A DNA stretch of 64,000 nucleotides, taken from the NCBI RefSeq assembly GCF_001886195.1, contig NZ_JXLB01000003.1, forward strand, positions 1 to 64,000, given 5' to 3'. Position 1 is the first letter of the stretch. Each line of letters begins with the position of its first letter. The notes under the pieces are model-generated. The model did no database searches and had not been told where the DNA came from. It saw only the letters and a list, made by a program, of their open reading frames with translations. Made by a program: the position numbers and the translations under genes. Shown here piece after piece: positions 19,117 to 28,776 of the stretch. Source of the stretch: Enterococcus ratti. Its GTDB lineage: Bacteria > Bacillota > Bacilli > Lactobacillales > Enterococcaceae.

Positions 19117-21741
19117 ATGAAAACAACATTCAAACTTTTTTTAAAAGAAAATGGCCGGTATGCCCTCGCTAGTTTTCTCATTCCTCTTTTAATACTGACA
19201 TGCGTTTATTTGAGCATTGGAATTTATCCGGGAAGCAGTCGAAGTATACTTGCTAGTGATGCTTTTTCACAATTTTCAAATTTCCATGCAAGTTTTCGCA
19301 ATATGCTATTAGGAAAACAAAGTATTTTTTATACTTGGAATGCTTCTTTAGGATTAAATTATTTATCTTTGATTTCTTATTATCTGGGCGGACTCTTTAC
19401 CCCACTTGTTCTTTTATTTCCAAACGAGATGATGCCTGATGCTTTATATTTTTTAACTTTGCTTAAAGTAGGCGGTGCAGGGTTATCCTTTTGGTTCCTC
19501 GCACGAACTTATAAAATTCCTAATTGGGGACAAGTTGCTCTAAGTGTAAGCTATGCTTCTATTTCATTTATTACAGCACATTCAGAAATCATTATGTGGC
19601 TAGATGCATTTATTTATCTTCCACTTGTATTCTTAGGAATCCATCGTGTCATGGAATATAAACGACCAACATTATTGTTTATTAGTTATTTGTTATTATT
19701 CCTATCAAGTTTTTATATGGGCTTTATGATCGGTGTATTTTCTTTCCTTTATTTTATTGCAAGACTCTTAACAAATTGGTCTACTTATAAAAAATCCATT
19801 CTTCCTTACGGGATCACTTCAGTATTAGCTGGTGGCGCTTCGATGATCATTATTCTCCCAGCAGTCCTTGATCTTCGGTCAAATGGTGAAGCATTGACGC
19901 AAATCACTACACTAAAAACAGAAGCAACTTCTTATTTAGATATTTTGATGAAAAATATGATCGGCGTGTACGACACAACAAAATATGGTTCGATACCATT
20001 TATCTATGCCGGCTTATTCCCATTAGTTTTATGTCTTTTTTATTTTGTTAGCCGAAAAATTAAATTGAAGAATAAACTTTTATTTGGCAGTCTATTTGTT
20101 GTATTGATTGCTAGTTTTTATCTCGTTCCACTCAATCTTTTTTGGCACGGTATGCATGCACCAAATATGTTTTTGTTCCGCTACTCTTATTTATTTTCTT
20201 TTTTAGTTCTTTTATTAGCAGCAAAAGGTTGGGAACAATTCACGAAGGAAGACCAAGGAACACTCCTCAGCATAATTATCATTTTAGCAGCTATTTTTGC
20301 TATGGCATGGGGATTTAAAGATGACAATAGCTATACGTATCTCACAACCACCTCTTTTGTTTTAACGATTGTTTTCTTAGGACTCTATGCTTTGACTATT
20401 GGCTTTTATCAACAGCAAAAACAACCGTTTAAACATCTCAGCATATTATTATTGCTACTTATGACAGCAGAAGCAAGTATTAATACAAATAGCATGATCC
20501 ATGGAATTTTAGATGATTGGAATTACGCTTCCCGAAGTTTGTATACCAATCCGTCTCCAGCAATAAAAATGCTAGTAGATAAAACCAAACAAGAATCAGA
20601 TACTTTTTATCGTTTAGAAAATCTAGATCCTATTTCACCTAACGACTCCATCAATTACGGTTATAGCGGCATAAGTTTGTTCTCCTCAATTAGAAATCGA
20701 AATTCTTCTTCCTATCTCAATACATTAGGCTTTCGCTCACGAGGAACCAACCTTAACATTCGCTACGCCAATAATACATTGCTGATGGATGGATTTACCG
20801 GTATAAAATACAATATCGCTAAAAATGACAGCACTTTTAGTAAATATGGCTTTGTAAAAGAAGATCAAAGCGGCGATTACACACTTTATAAAAATTTAAA
20901 TGCTTTACCTTTAGCATTTACAGCTCCTACGTCAATCAATGACATCAAACAGCCGCTAACAGATAATTTAACCAGTCAAACTAATTTAATTAACCGTTTA
21001 TCTGGTTTAAATGAACGATATTTTACTTTCTATACGCCAACATTGAAAAGCCAACAAAATGTAACCGTCAATAAAACAACGACCGGCGTGACGTATACAG
21101 AAACTGTAAATAATCTATCCAAAACGTTAACTTGGGAAGTCCATGTTCCTGCCAATACGCAAGCTTATTTAAGTCTATTTCCTACTAACTACGCACAGTT
21201 AGAAAGTTCAACCGCAACCATTACCGTTAACGGTAAATCACGCACAACACAAATCAATATCTCCGGACAATATTACGACCTAGGATATTATCCACAAGAC
21301 ACAACAGTCACATTCACTGCAAGTTTTTATGGAACTAAAGAAGTAAGTTTCATGGAACCTAAAGTACTTGGATTAAATGTTGTTGCTTATCAAGCAGCTA
21401 TAAACCAAATTAAAGAAAATGGGGTAGAAATGCAAACAACCGGAAGAACAGCCACAGGAACTGTCGACACTTCAAAAGAACGAATGTTAGTGACAACGAT
21501 TCCTTATGACGCTGGATGGACAGCTAAAATTGACGGAAAATCTGTTAAAGTAAAAAATTTCAAAAATGCCTTTTTAATGATCAACGTTCCCGCTGGAAAA
21601 CATACAATCACTTTCAGTTATTTACCCCAAGGATTTAAAATAGGCGCATTCTTGTTTATTCTTTGTATCGGTCTTTTTTTCATCTATCTCTGGTATTTAA
21701 AAAAAGACCCTTTAGCAAATAAAAAATATAAACACAGCTAA
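19117..21741 (+). CDS. yfhO: YfhO family membrane protein
   Basis: Large polytopic membrane protein of 874 residues. The N-terminal two thirds hold about a dozen hydrophobic segments, the first near residues 18-38. A soluble extracytoplasmic part rich in Thr, Ser and Asn follows, and the end has the family element PYDAGW..DG and one last membrane segment. In Bacillus subtilis YfhO is needed for sugar modification of lipoteichoic acid, consistent with a GT-C-like glycosyltransferase. In-frame TTG and GTG lie upstream (19102, 19105), but the GGTGA before ATG 19117 supports this start. It stands alone on the plus strand. Confidence 0.88.
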   Translation: MKTTFKLFLKENGRYALASFLIPLLILTCVYLSIGIYPGSSRSILASDAFSQFSNFHASFRNMLLGKQSIFYTWNASLGLNYLSLISYYLGGLFTPLVLLFPNEMMPDALYFLTLLKVGGAGLSFWFLARTYKIPNWGQVALSVSYASISFITAHSEIIMWLDAFIYLPLVFLGIHRVMEYKRPTLLFISYLLLFLSSFYMGFMIGVFSFLYFIARLLTNWSTYKKSILPYGITSVLAGGASMIIILPAVLDLRSNGEALTQITTLKTEATSYLDILMKNMIGVYDTTKYGSIPFIYAGLFPLVLCLFYFVSRKIKLKNKLLFGSLFVVLIASFYLVPLNLFWHGMHAPNMFLFRYSYLFSFLVLLLAAKGWEQFTKEDQGTLLSIIIILAAIFAMAWGFKDDNSYTYLTTTSFVLTIVFLGLYALTIGFYQQQKQPFKHLSILLLLLMTAEASINTNSMIHGILDDWNYASRSLYTNPSPAIKMLVDKTKQESDTFYRLENLDPISPNDSINYGYSGISLFSSIRNRNSSSYLNTLGFRSRGTNLNIRYANNTLLMDGFTGIKYNIAKNDSTFSKYGFVKEDQSGDYTLYKNLNALPLAFTAPTSINDIKQPLTDNLTSQTNLINRLSGLNERYFTFYTPTLKSQQNVTVNKTTTGVTYTETVNNLSKTLTWEVHVPANTQAYLSLFPTNYAQLESSTATITVNGKSRTTQINISGQYYDLGYYPQDTTVTFTASFYGTKEVSFMEPKVLGLNVVAYQAAINQIKENGVEMQTTGRTATGTVDTSKERMLVTTIPYDAGWTAKIDGKSVKVKNFKNAFLMINVPAGKHTITFSYLPQGFKIGAFLFILCIGLFFIYLWYLKKDPLANKKYKHS

Positions 21742-21769
21742 CAGCGTCCTTTCTTACTAACGGCTAATC

Positions 21770-21837
21770 AAAAAACGTAAGTCAGCCTAATTTTTAGATA
21801 GAAATAAGTATTTCTATCTGCTGAACTTACGTTTTTT
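21770..21837. terminator. Bidirectional terminator between yfhO and the 1039-residue gene
   Basis: Outer stem 21770-21785 with 21821-21837 and a separate inner 11-bp stem 21796-21806 with 21809-21819. A-run on the left and T-run on the right give termination signals in both directions. The two flanking genes converge here. Confidence 0.85.
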
Positions 21838-21856
21838 ATTTTGAATCAGAAAACAT

Positions 21857-24800
21857 TTATAATCCGCGTTCTAGATTTTTTGTTCCATTTTTTATTGGAC
21901 CTTTGATTTTCTCTTGATTAATTTTTCCCATTTGTTCAAACAACCTAATTTTTTCTTTAACCGATTGTTTTTCTACTTCTGCGTTTTTAGTAAATGACGG
22001 CTGTGGAGACAATATTTTTTCTAATTTACGTTTTGGTGTTGACTTTAATATCATTTCTGGATTAACGATTGGCATTGATGAAATTTCTGGTTTTACTACT
22101 GATTTTCTCTTTGTTTCTATTATCAGATCTGACGAAACTTTCGCCTTTTCTATCACATTAACAATAACAGGTTCATTTATTTCTGGTTGTTTAGAAAAAC
22201 GCGGAGGCACTTTTAACTCCTTTGTGAAATCTTGTTTTTGTAACTGAGATGCTTTTAGTTGTTTCTTAATAGACGCAATCTCTTCTTTCGGTATTTTTTG
22301 CACTATTTTTTCAAGTTCACTCCGTAAATATTTCACACTATCGATGTTCTTTTCTCTTTTTAAAACACATTTATCAAATTTTTCATATTTCAATGAAATG
22401 TTTTCAATTGCTGTCAATGCTTCATCAGAAATGTTCTTTCTATTTATGTTATTATGAAGATATTCTCTTCTCTTAACAAAGAACTTCTCCATATTTTTTA
22501 TTCTTTTTTCAACTAATTTTTCACCTGTATATTTATTTTCTCTAATTAATTTATCATCTTTTACAAGGGCCTCCACACATAGTCGGTTTATATAAGATAA
22601 AAGTTCTCTTCTCTCACTCAATTCTTGTACTTTTGATGCAATTGCCAATGCTGTTTCTTGGTTAGAATCTACCGTTTTACTTTCTACCGTTTCTCCAGCA
22701 ATTTGTGGATTTTCTAAACCATTCTGTTCTGCTAGTCGCTTTTCGCTCTCTTTATATTGTGGCGAAATCCCCTTTGCTTGCTGTTGTTCTTTGCGAGCTC
22801 TAATTTCTTGCACTTTTAACTTCATTTCCGATAAAAAATCTACTTCTAAGGTAGAACCTGCCCTTTTACTTTCTACCGTTTCTCCAGCAATTTGTGGATT
22901 TTCTAAACCATTCTGTTCTGCTAGTCGCTTTTCGCTCTCTTTATATTGTGGCGAAATCCCCTTTGCTTGCTGTTGTTCTTTGCGAGCTCTAATTTCTTGC
23001 ACTTTTAACTTCATTTCCGATAAAAAATCTACTTCTAAGGTAGAACCTGCCCTTTTACTTTCTACCGTTTCTCCAGCAATTTGTGGATTTTCTAAACCAT
23101 TCTGTTCTGCTAGTCGCTTTTCGCTCTCTTTATATTGTGGCGAAATCCCCTTTGCTGACTGTTGTTCTTTGCGAGCTCTAAATTCTTGCGCTTTTAATGC
23201 GATTGCTGACGCCAATGTTGTTTCCTGTGTAGAATCTACCATTTTATTTTCAATCGTTGTTTCAATAACTTGTGGATTTTCTAAACTATTCTGATCTTGT
23301 AAATTTTCCCACCTACTTTTATCCGTTAGCGGTATTTCAACCCCATTTCTATCACTCTCTTTATAATGGCCATTGTTATTTACTTCTTTCACTGGTTCTT
23401 CAAGCTCAATCCGAAAACTTTCCATTTTGTCAGAGTTCGGATTTTCTTTATCAAAAAGCCCATCAAATTTTTTGGATTTCTCCAAGTCAATTGTTTTTTG
23501 AATTTTATTTTCCAAATTTTTTATAGCATCTTTATTCACAGCATCGGCGGGTTGTTCAAAGTTATTCTCACTCAGGTCAGGCATTTTAATGTCATCATCA
23601 AATGAAAAATAGTGAATATCTTTAGAATCTAAGGAACTCTTCGAGGAATCCTTTATATTAAATTTTTTCTGAACTTCATCACTTAATTTTTTTAATGTAT
23701 TACTATCACCTAATTGCTTATAATCATATCCTGTGTCTAAAGCATGTAACTTCGCTTCCATCTGAAGAGCCTTTCCTATTTCTGAAATTAATACTTTAGT
23801 ATGCTCATGTACGCTATTCCAATCTTTCTTTTTATCAAATTTTTTTAAGTTAGCATACATAAGCCGAATAGATTCTTTGTTACTCTTAACTTCATCTTTC
23901 AACTCCGCCTTTTTTACTGGATTTTTTTTCAGTATACGGTCTTCGCCATTTCTTAACACCGTTGATACTTCTTTGCGAAACTCATTCAGTTGCTGCTTAG
24001 GTTCTATTCCAAGTCTTGAAACATATTTTTGACAAAATTCATCCATATCAATATTACTTATTTTTTTAAATGCTTTTCTGGTAGCTAATTGGTGCCGAGC
24101 CTCAAACCACTGATTTAAATTTTTCGCAAATTCCTCCGTATCTGTTTTTCCTTCATTAGAATCTTTTATGATTTTATTGCTTAAATTTTTCTTAAGTTGC
24201 CTCAATTCCTTCTCTGATTTCCCAAAAAAATTCATTTCTGATACTTGTAGCTTACCCTGATCCACTTCATCTTTAGCTGAACGAGTCAATAAAGCTTTAA
24301 GATCCCACTTATTAAGTCCTAATTTTGTCAAAGTTTTACTTCTATCCACATTGTAATAATCATATTTTTCAAAATAATGAAGGGCTCCTTGGTCCATAAG
24401 ATTATTTAACTGTTCATCCAACACCTTAGCAAATTCCTTTTCAGTTTCCGGTTCTTCCTGATCCTCAAAAAGATATTCTGGTTCTTCCTGATTCTTAGAA
24501 AGATGTTGCGGATCTGCCTGATAAGAATTCATTTTCTTATATAGAGCGAGTAATTCTTTTTTCTTTTCTTTTGAAGGAATTTCCGGATACTTTAACGTAT
24601 CTGGATTTCTCACTCTTCTTTTCATTAACTCTTCAATATCTTCTCTCATCTTTATATAGGTTTTTGAATACTTTTCCGAATAATCCATATGCTTTGTTCG
24701 ATAAAAATCAATCACATCAAATCCAAAAACTTTTTTAAGTTTATCTTTCACCGTTAAATAATGCAATATACTATGTAACTCTTGTAAATCTTCTTGCGCT

Positions 24801-24976
24801 TGTTTCGTATGAATTTTATTTTCCTTAAATGCCTTAGTGATTCGACCATTTAATTCATTTTTTCTTTTTCTCAGAACACTTTCTTTTTCTGTTAAATCTC
24901 TTAGATACGAAATACGTCGTTCATGCACTACTTCATTTTCATTATTAGGTATATTTTCTAATTGCTTTTCATTCAA
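21857..24976 (-). CDS. Unrecognised 1039-residue charged repeat protein
   Basis: I do not recognise this protein. It is rich in Lys, Glu, Asn and Gln, has no signal peptide or membrane segment, and is largely helical/coiled-coil in character. Roughly residues 15-470 look like degenerate modules of about 100 residues, each with a charged helix, a short hydrophobic helix and an F/Y-D-x-x-x-F/L element (for example FGFDVIDFY near 87 and ISNIDMDEF near 310). Residues about 577-766 are tandem 63-residue repeats (ESKRAGSTLEV..YKESEKRLAEQNGLENPQ) encoded by 189-bp units. Start is TTG 24976 with AGGAG 10 bases upstream; an ATG 4 bases later is in another frame. It stands alone between terminators. 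Confidence 0.75.
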   Translation of the reverse strand: MNEKQLENIPNNENEVVHERRISYLRDLTEKESVLRKRKNELNGRITKAFKENKIHTKQAQEDLQELHSILHYLTVKDKLKKVFGFDVIDFYRTKHMDYSEKYSKTYIKMREDIEELMKRRVRNPDTLKYPEIPSKEKKKELLALYKKMNSYQADPQHLSKNQEEPEYLFEDQEEPETEKEFAKVLDEQLNNLMDQGALHYFEKYDYYNVDRSKTLTKLGLNKWDLKALLTRSAKDEVDQGKLQVSEMNFFGKSEKELRQLKKNLSNKIIKDSNEGKTDTEEFAKNLNQWFEARHQLATRKAFKKISNIDMDEFCQKYVSRLGIEPKQQLNEFRKEVSTVLRNGEDRILKKNPVKKAELKDEVKSNKESIRLMYANLKKFDKKKDWNSVHEHTKVLISEIGKALQMEAKLHALDTGYDYKQLGDSNTLKKLSDEVQKKFNIKDSSKSSLDSKDIHYFSFDDDIKMPDLSENNFEQPADAVNKDAIKNLENKIQKTIDLEKSKKFDGLFDKENPNSDKMESFRIELEEPVKEVNNNGHYKESDRNGVEIPLTDKSRWENLQDQNSLENPQVIETTIENKMVDSTQETTLASAIALKAQEFRARKEQQSAKGISPQYKESEKRLAEQNGLENPQIAGETVESKRAGSTLEVDFLSEMKLKVQEIRARKEQQQAKGISPQYKESEKRLAEQNGLENPQIAGETVESKRAGSTLEVDFLSEMKLKVQEIRARKEQQQAKGISPQYKESEKRLAEQNGLENPQIAGETVESKTVDSNQETALAIASKVQELSERRELLSYINRLCVEALVKDDKLIRENKYTGEKLVEKRIKNMEKFFVKRREYLHNNINRKNISDEALTAIENISLKYEKFDKCVLKREKNIDSVKYLRSELEKIVQKIPKEEIASIKKQLKASQLQKQDFTKELKVPPRFSKQPEINEPVIVNVIEKAKVSSDLIIETKRKSVVKPEISSMPIVNPEMILKSTPKRKLEKILSPQPSFTKNAEVEKQSVKEKIRLFEQMGKINQEKIKGPIKNGTKNLERGL
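22681..23160 (-). repeat. 189-bp in-frame tandem repeats
   Basis: Units begin at 22681, 22870 and 23059 (plus-strand coordinates), exactly 189 bases apart, so 63 codons each. The two first units are nearly identical over their length; the third is identical for about 90 bases and then diverges. Further degenerate copies are visible at protein level on the N-terminal side (QNSLENPQ) . The pattern indicates recent expansion by slippage or unequal crossing-over. Confidence 0.95.
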
Positions 24977-25024
24977 ATAAGTTCAGCTCCTTTTCATATG
25001 TTGACTTAAATTATATATTTAAAA

Positions 25025-25085
25025 AAAACTATATACGTACCATTTTTTACTTGTCTATAGAATTTATAGATTTTCTATAAACAAC
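25025..25085 (-). promoter_or_regulatory. Possible promoter and palindromes upstream of the 1039-residue gene
   Basis: The minus strand carries TAGACA, an 18-base spacer and TATAGT, about 45 bases upstream of the TTG start. Overlapping and just upstream are TATAGA/TCTATA palindromes (about 25056-25081 on the plus strand, three alternating half-sites). They could be a regulator site. The rest of the 287-base gap shows nothing else apart from the truA terminator. Confidence 0.35.
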
Positions 25086-25151
25086 TCAATCAAATGCTGC
25101 ATTCACCCTCTTATCTGCAAACTATTTACTAAATTATGCATAATTTTTCCT

Positions 25152-25211
25152 AGCAAAAAATAGAAAAATCTTTATTTTGAACAACGTTTAATAACGTTAT
25201 TCAAAATAAAG
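25152..25211 (-). terminator. Terminator after truA
   Basis: 17-bp stem with one mismatch (25170-25186 with 25195-25211), loop TTTAATAA region, followed on the minus strand by a T-rich stretch (complement of 25152-25169). It ends the ecf-truA run. Confidence 0.85.
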
Positions 25212-25263
25212 GAAGTTTTATCAATAAAATAACTAACTTTTTATTTTCCATTTAAATTCTAAT

Positions 25264-26016
25264 TCATTCACTAGCATAAATGACTTCAAAAAGATACAAT
25301 CCTTCAGGATGTGCAGTCGGTCCAGCAGCGTTTCGATCTCGTTTTGCAATAATTGTCGGGATACTATCTTCTGGTAATCGACCATTGCCAATTTTCAATA
25401 AAGTACCAACCATAATACGAATCATTTTATACAAGAAACCATTTCCACGAAACGTAAATAACAGCTCATCGCCTGTTTGATTTACTTCCATTTTTGCTTC
25501 GTAGATGGTTCGAACTTTGTCATCAACTGAACTACCAGAGGCACAAAAAGAAGTAAAATCATGCGTACCTAATAAATCTGGCAATGCTTGTTTGATTTTT
25601 TCCAAATCTAGCGGATAAGGAAAATAACTCGCATAGTGTCGTCGAAAGGGGCTTCTAGGCTTTCCAATATCTACTCGAAATTGATAAATTTTTTCTTTCA
25701 CAAGGTAGCGTGCATGAAAATCTTCTGAAACCATCGTCATTTCTTTCACAGCAATGTCTTCTGGTGATTGCGTGTCTAATGCAAAACGCATACGCTCTAG
25801 AGGACGCTTTAGGGGATAATCAAAATGGATGACTTGTCCCAACGCATGCACCCCTGCATCTGTTCTTCCTGAACCAAAAACCGTTATCTCTTTACCATTT
25901 GCCATCTTTTGTAATGTTTTTTCAATTTCATCTTGCACCGTTCGACCATTCGGCTGTTTTTGAAAACCATTAAAATTTGTGCCATCATAGGCAATAATTG
26001 CTTTATAACGTGTCAT
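25264..26016 (-). CDS. truA: tRNA pseudouridine synthase A
   Basis: Makes pseudouridine at tRNA positions 38-40 in the anticodon stem-loop. The catalytic motif GRTDAGVHA places the nucleophilic Asp at residue 53. Further family elements are DFHARY (about 99-104) and FLYKMIRIMVG (about 200-210). Length of 250 residues is normal. It follows ecfT by 15 bases as the last gene of ecfA1-ecfA2-ecfT-truA, the usual Lactobacillales arrangement. In many relatives rplM and rpsI come next; here a terminator and an unrelated gene do. Confidence 0.95.
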   Translation of the reverse strand: MTRYKAIIAYDGTNFNGFQKQPNGRTVQDEIEKTLQKMANGKEITVFGSGRTDAGVHALGQVIHFDYPLKRPLERMRFALDTQSPEDIAVKEMTMVSEDFHARYLVKEKIYQFRVDIGKPRSPFRRHYASYFPYPLDLEKIKQALPDLLGTHDFTSFCASGSSVDDKVRTIYEAKMEVNQTGDELLFTFRGNGFLYKMIRIMVGTLLKIGNGRLPEDSIPTIIAKRDRNAAGPTAHPEGLYLFEVIYASE

Positions 26017-26031
26017 ATTTTCACCTACTCA

Positions 26032-26829
26032 TCAACTTCTTAAAAAGACCAAAATAATCGTCAATAAAACAAACCCACAGACTGTTAAGGTATCACAATT
26101 ATGCCAACATAAAATGCGGTATTTTGTCCTTCCTTCCCCGCCTTGGTAACCTCTCGCTTCCATTGCTGTCGCTAAATCTTCTGCTCGATTGAAACTGCTG
26201 ACAAATAAAGGAATCAGTAAGGGAATGACTGTCTTCATCTTTTGCACCAAATTTCCTTCACCAAAATCTACTCCACGAGCACGTTGCGCATTCATAATTT
26301 TCTCAGTTTCATCCATTAAAGTTGGCACAAAACGTAAGGCAATAGATAACATCAATGAGATTTCATGAACTGGAAAGCGCACTACTTTTAAAGGTCGTAA
26401 TAAATATTCAATAGCATCAGAAAGTTCCAAAGGTGGCGTAGTTAGCGTTAACAACGTCGACATAAAAATGATTAATACGAAACGACAAAAGATGAACACG
26501 CCGTTCATCACACCAAATTCCGTGATACTAAAAATTCCCCAGCTCCAATAAACACTGCCGCCACTTGTAAACAACACTTGTAAAGTAACAGTAAACAGAA
26601 TTAGCCAAAGAAATGGTCGAATCCCTCGAATAAAAAACTTGATGTCCACTTTCGAAAGAAAAACCGAAAAGAATGTAAAAACCGCCAAAAGAGCATATGT
26701 CTGCCAATTATTCGCTAAAAAAATAATGCCAATAAAATAGAAACTAGCTAATAATTTTGCTCTAGGGTCCAGTTGATGGATGAATGAACGTCCGGGCATA
26801 TAACGACCAAAAATCAGCTTATTCATCAT
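26032..26829 (-). CDS. ecfT: ECF transporter transmembrane subunit EcfT
   Basis: Scaffold membrane subunit of the group II energy-coupling-factor importer that serves many vitamin S-components. It has five to six hydrophobic segments and the cytoplasmic coupling helices with two Ala-Arg-Gly motifs ([10 protein letters not shown] and MEARGYQG). The ATG at 26835 is only two bases from GGAGG; ATG 26829 has 8-base spacing and gives [13 protein letters not shown], so a 265-residue protein is preferred. It overlaps ecfA2 by 11 bases. Confidence 0.93.
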   Translation of the reverse strand: MMNKLIFGRYMPGRSFIHQLDPRAKLLASFYFIGIIFLANNWQTYALLAVFTFFSVFLSKVDIKFFIRGIRPFLWLILFTVTLQVLFTSGGSVYWSWGIFSITEFGVMNGVFIFCRFVLIIFMSTLLTLTTPPLELSDAIEYLLRPLKVVRFPVHEISLMLSIALRFVPTLMDETEKIMNAQRARGVDFGEGNLVQKMKTVIPLLIPLFVSSFNRAEDLATAMEARGYQGGEGRTKYRILCWHNCDTLTVCGFVLLTIILVFLRS

Positions 26830-27694
26830 AGCCATGACCTCCTACTAGCATAACAATCTTCTCCGCTAATTCTTTAGCAGTAATCGGAAGCTCTGAAAAA
26901 AGAGACGCTTGCTTGTTTAATTTTTCGGCAAATTCCGTTGCAGCAGGCACACCTAATTGCTTTTCTTTAAGCCAATTCAGGTTTTGAAAGACATCATGTG
27001 GCTGTCCGCTTTTAATAATTCGCCCTTTTTCTAGTACATACACATAATCCGCATAGTTAGCCACATCATCCATTAGATGAGTAACTAGTACGATCGTCAT
27101 GTGTTGTTCTTTATGCAATCGCCAAAACATCTCCATCATTTCTTTTCTACCTTGTGGATCAAGTCCAGCTGTTGGTTCATCTAATACTAATACTTCAGGT
27201 TTCATAGCAAGTACACCCGCAATTGCTACCCGTCGCATCTGGCCTCCAGATAACTCGAAAGGGGAACGGTCTAAATAAGATTCATCTAATCCTACATGAG
27301 TCAACGTTTCTTTTGCTAGATTGCGTGCCTCTTCTTCACTAACACCAAAATTCTTTGGTCCAAACGCAATGTCTTTTGCTACCGTTTCCTCAAACAATTG
27401 AGCTTCTGGAAATTGAAAAACAATTCCTACTTTTTTACGAATAGGCTTCAAGTTTTTATTACTTGTATCAGACTTAATTTGTCGATCGCCAATATGTACG
27501 ATCCCATTGGTAGGTTTGATCAATGCGTTCAAATGTTGAAGCAAGGTTGACTTACCACTTCCGGTGTGTCCAACTAAAGCAGTATAACTGTTTTCTTTGA
27601 TCAGTAAATCAATATCAAATAACGCCCGTTGTTCGAATGGTGTATTTGGCTGATAGGTGAAATCTACTTTTTCAAAACGGATGTCCATATCCAC
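26819..27694 (-). CDS. ecfA2: ECF transporter ATPase EcfA2
   Basis: ATPase of the ECF module, pairing with EcfA1. Walker A is GHTGSGKST (about 42-50), signature [13 protein letters not shown], Walker [14 protein letters not shown]. The 291-residue length and the Q-loop [10 protein letters not shown] fit EcfA2. Start is GTG at 27694 with AGGGA seven bases upstream; an ATG two codons later is the alternative. It overlaps the end of ecfA1 by 31 bases and the start of ecfT by 11, a tightly coupled operon. Confidence 0.93.
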   Translation of the reverse strand: MDMDIRFEKVDFTYQPNTPFEQRALFDIDLLIKENSYTALVGHTGSGKSTLLQHLNALIKPTNGIVHIGDRQIKSDTSNKNLKPIRKKVGIVFQFPEAQLFEETVAKDIAFGPKNFGVSEEEARNLAKETLTHVGLDESYLDRSPFELSGGQMRRVAIAGVLAMKPEVLVLDEPTAGLDPQGRKEMMEMFWRLHKEQHMTIVLVTHLMDDVANYADYVYVLEKGRIIKSGQPHDVFQNLNWLKEKQLGVPAATEFAEKLNKQASLFSELPITAKELAEKIVMLVGGHGYDE

Positions 27695-28503
27695 TGCACC
27701 ATCCCTTCTTCTGTCATGTATTCATTAGGTACTTTAATTCCCCGACGTTTCAACTCATTCTTTAGTTTTTCAGGAAAAGGTAAATCTAGACCTAAAAAAA
27801 TTAACTCTGATCCAGCAGAAAAAATTTCTTGCGGTGTTCCTTCAGTGACTAACTCTCCTTGTTTCATAACTAAAATGCGATTTGCATTCGCTGCCTCATC
27901 AATATCATGTGTAATAGATATCACCGTTAAGTTACTTTCATCTTTAATGGTTTTAATTGTTGAAATAACTTCTTCTCGCCCTTCTGGATCTAGCATACTT
28001 GTTGCTTCATCCAAAATGATAATATCTGGACGCAACGCTACGACTCCTGCAATAGCCACACGTTGTTTTTGTCCACCTGACAATCTTGCAGGTTCTCTTT
28101 TAGCAAAGTCACTCATACGGACTTTTTCAAGTGCATCTTTTACACGAACGACCATCTCTTCACGAGGAATTCCTTGATTTTCAAGTCCAAAAGCTACATC
28201 ATCTTCCACCGTTGACCCAACAAACTGATTATCGGGATTTTGAAAAACCATGCCGACCATTCGACGAATTGACCAAATATTTTCTTCATTCAATTGTTGA
28301 TTTCCCACTTTTACAATACCCGACTCAGGTAGAAGTAACCCATTAATCGTTTTTGCAAGTGTTGATTTCCCTGATCCATTATGTCCGATGATTGCAATCC
28401 ATTCCCCTTTATTAATGGTGAAAGAAACATCTTTTAGCGCTGGACGAGGGTCATCAGGTTGATATTTATAATTAATCTTTCCTAACTCAATTATTGGCTC
28501 CAT
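27664..28503 (-). CDS. ecfA1: ECF transporter ATPase EcfA1
   Basis: First gene of the ECF module. Walker [10 protein letters not shown] (about 39-47), signature [13 protein letters not shown], Walker [14 protein letters not shown], and a C-terminal domain for dimer contact. In the known complex EcfA1-EcfA2-EcfT powers exchangeable vitamin-binding S-components encoded elsewhere. 279 residues; ATG with AAGGAGTAATT upstream. A 273-base structured leader separates it from rplQ. Confidence 0.93.
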   Translation of the reverse strand: MEPIIELGKINYKYQPDDPRPALKDVSFTINKGEWIAIIGHNGSGKSTLAKTINGLLLPESGIVKVGNQQLNEENIWSIRRMVGMVFQNPDNQFVGSTVEDDVAFGLENQGIPREEMVVRVKDALEKVRMSDFAKREPARLSGGQKQRVAIAGVVALRPDIIILDEATSMLDPEGREEVISTIKTIKDESNLTVISITHDIDEAANANRILVMKQGELVTEGTPQEIFSAGSELIFLGLDLPFPEKLKNELKRRGIKVPNEYMTEEGMVQWIWTSVLKK

Positions 28504-28776
28504 AATTACTCCTTCTTCATCCTAAAGTTCCTACTAACACTATCAAAAAAAAACTGTTTTTTCAATTGTTTCCGTTTTAATTAAAGTGTTTTTTTACATC
28601 TTCAACATCATGTCAAGACAGTTAGTTGAAAGTACAAAAAAACACTTTATGATGAGTGCATGCTCCTCAAATTTTTCAATTTAAGGAGCAGTGCTGAGCT
28701 AGACTCGGAAGAGTTAACTTCCAACATCATAACACTCTAAATGAATCATCTATAAAGTGATGTTATTAGTGTGATT
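28504..28776 (-). promoter_or_regulatory. Structured region between rplQ and ecfA1 with terminator and alternative helices
   Basis: Reading the minus strand: a segment with CACTTTATAGATGA soon after rplQ can pair with TCATCATAAAGTG (about 28644-28656), enclosing a hairpin with arms AGCACTGCTCCT/AGGAGCATGCACT, followed by GTTTTTTTG. This is a terminator for the alpha operon. The same AAAGTG plus T-run can instead pair with a downstream TGTAAAAAAACACTTT (about 28582-28597), a 16-bp alternative helix that would sequester the T-run. A TTGACA lies in the loop but lacks a matching -10. Termination is likely; regulated read-through into ecfA1 is conjecture. Confidence 0.5.

Noticed and set aside
22791-23294. 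167-codon plus-strand frame rich in Ser and Cys, opposite the tandem repeats
   Set aside because: It is a mirror of the 189-bp repeats, which keep the opposite frame open; no start signal.
28582-28656. TTGACA in the rplQ-ecfA1 gap as an ecfA1 promoter
   Set aside because: No acceptable -10 hexamer at 16-18 bases.
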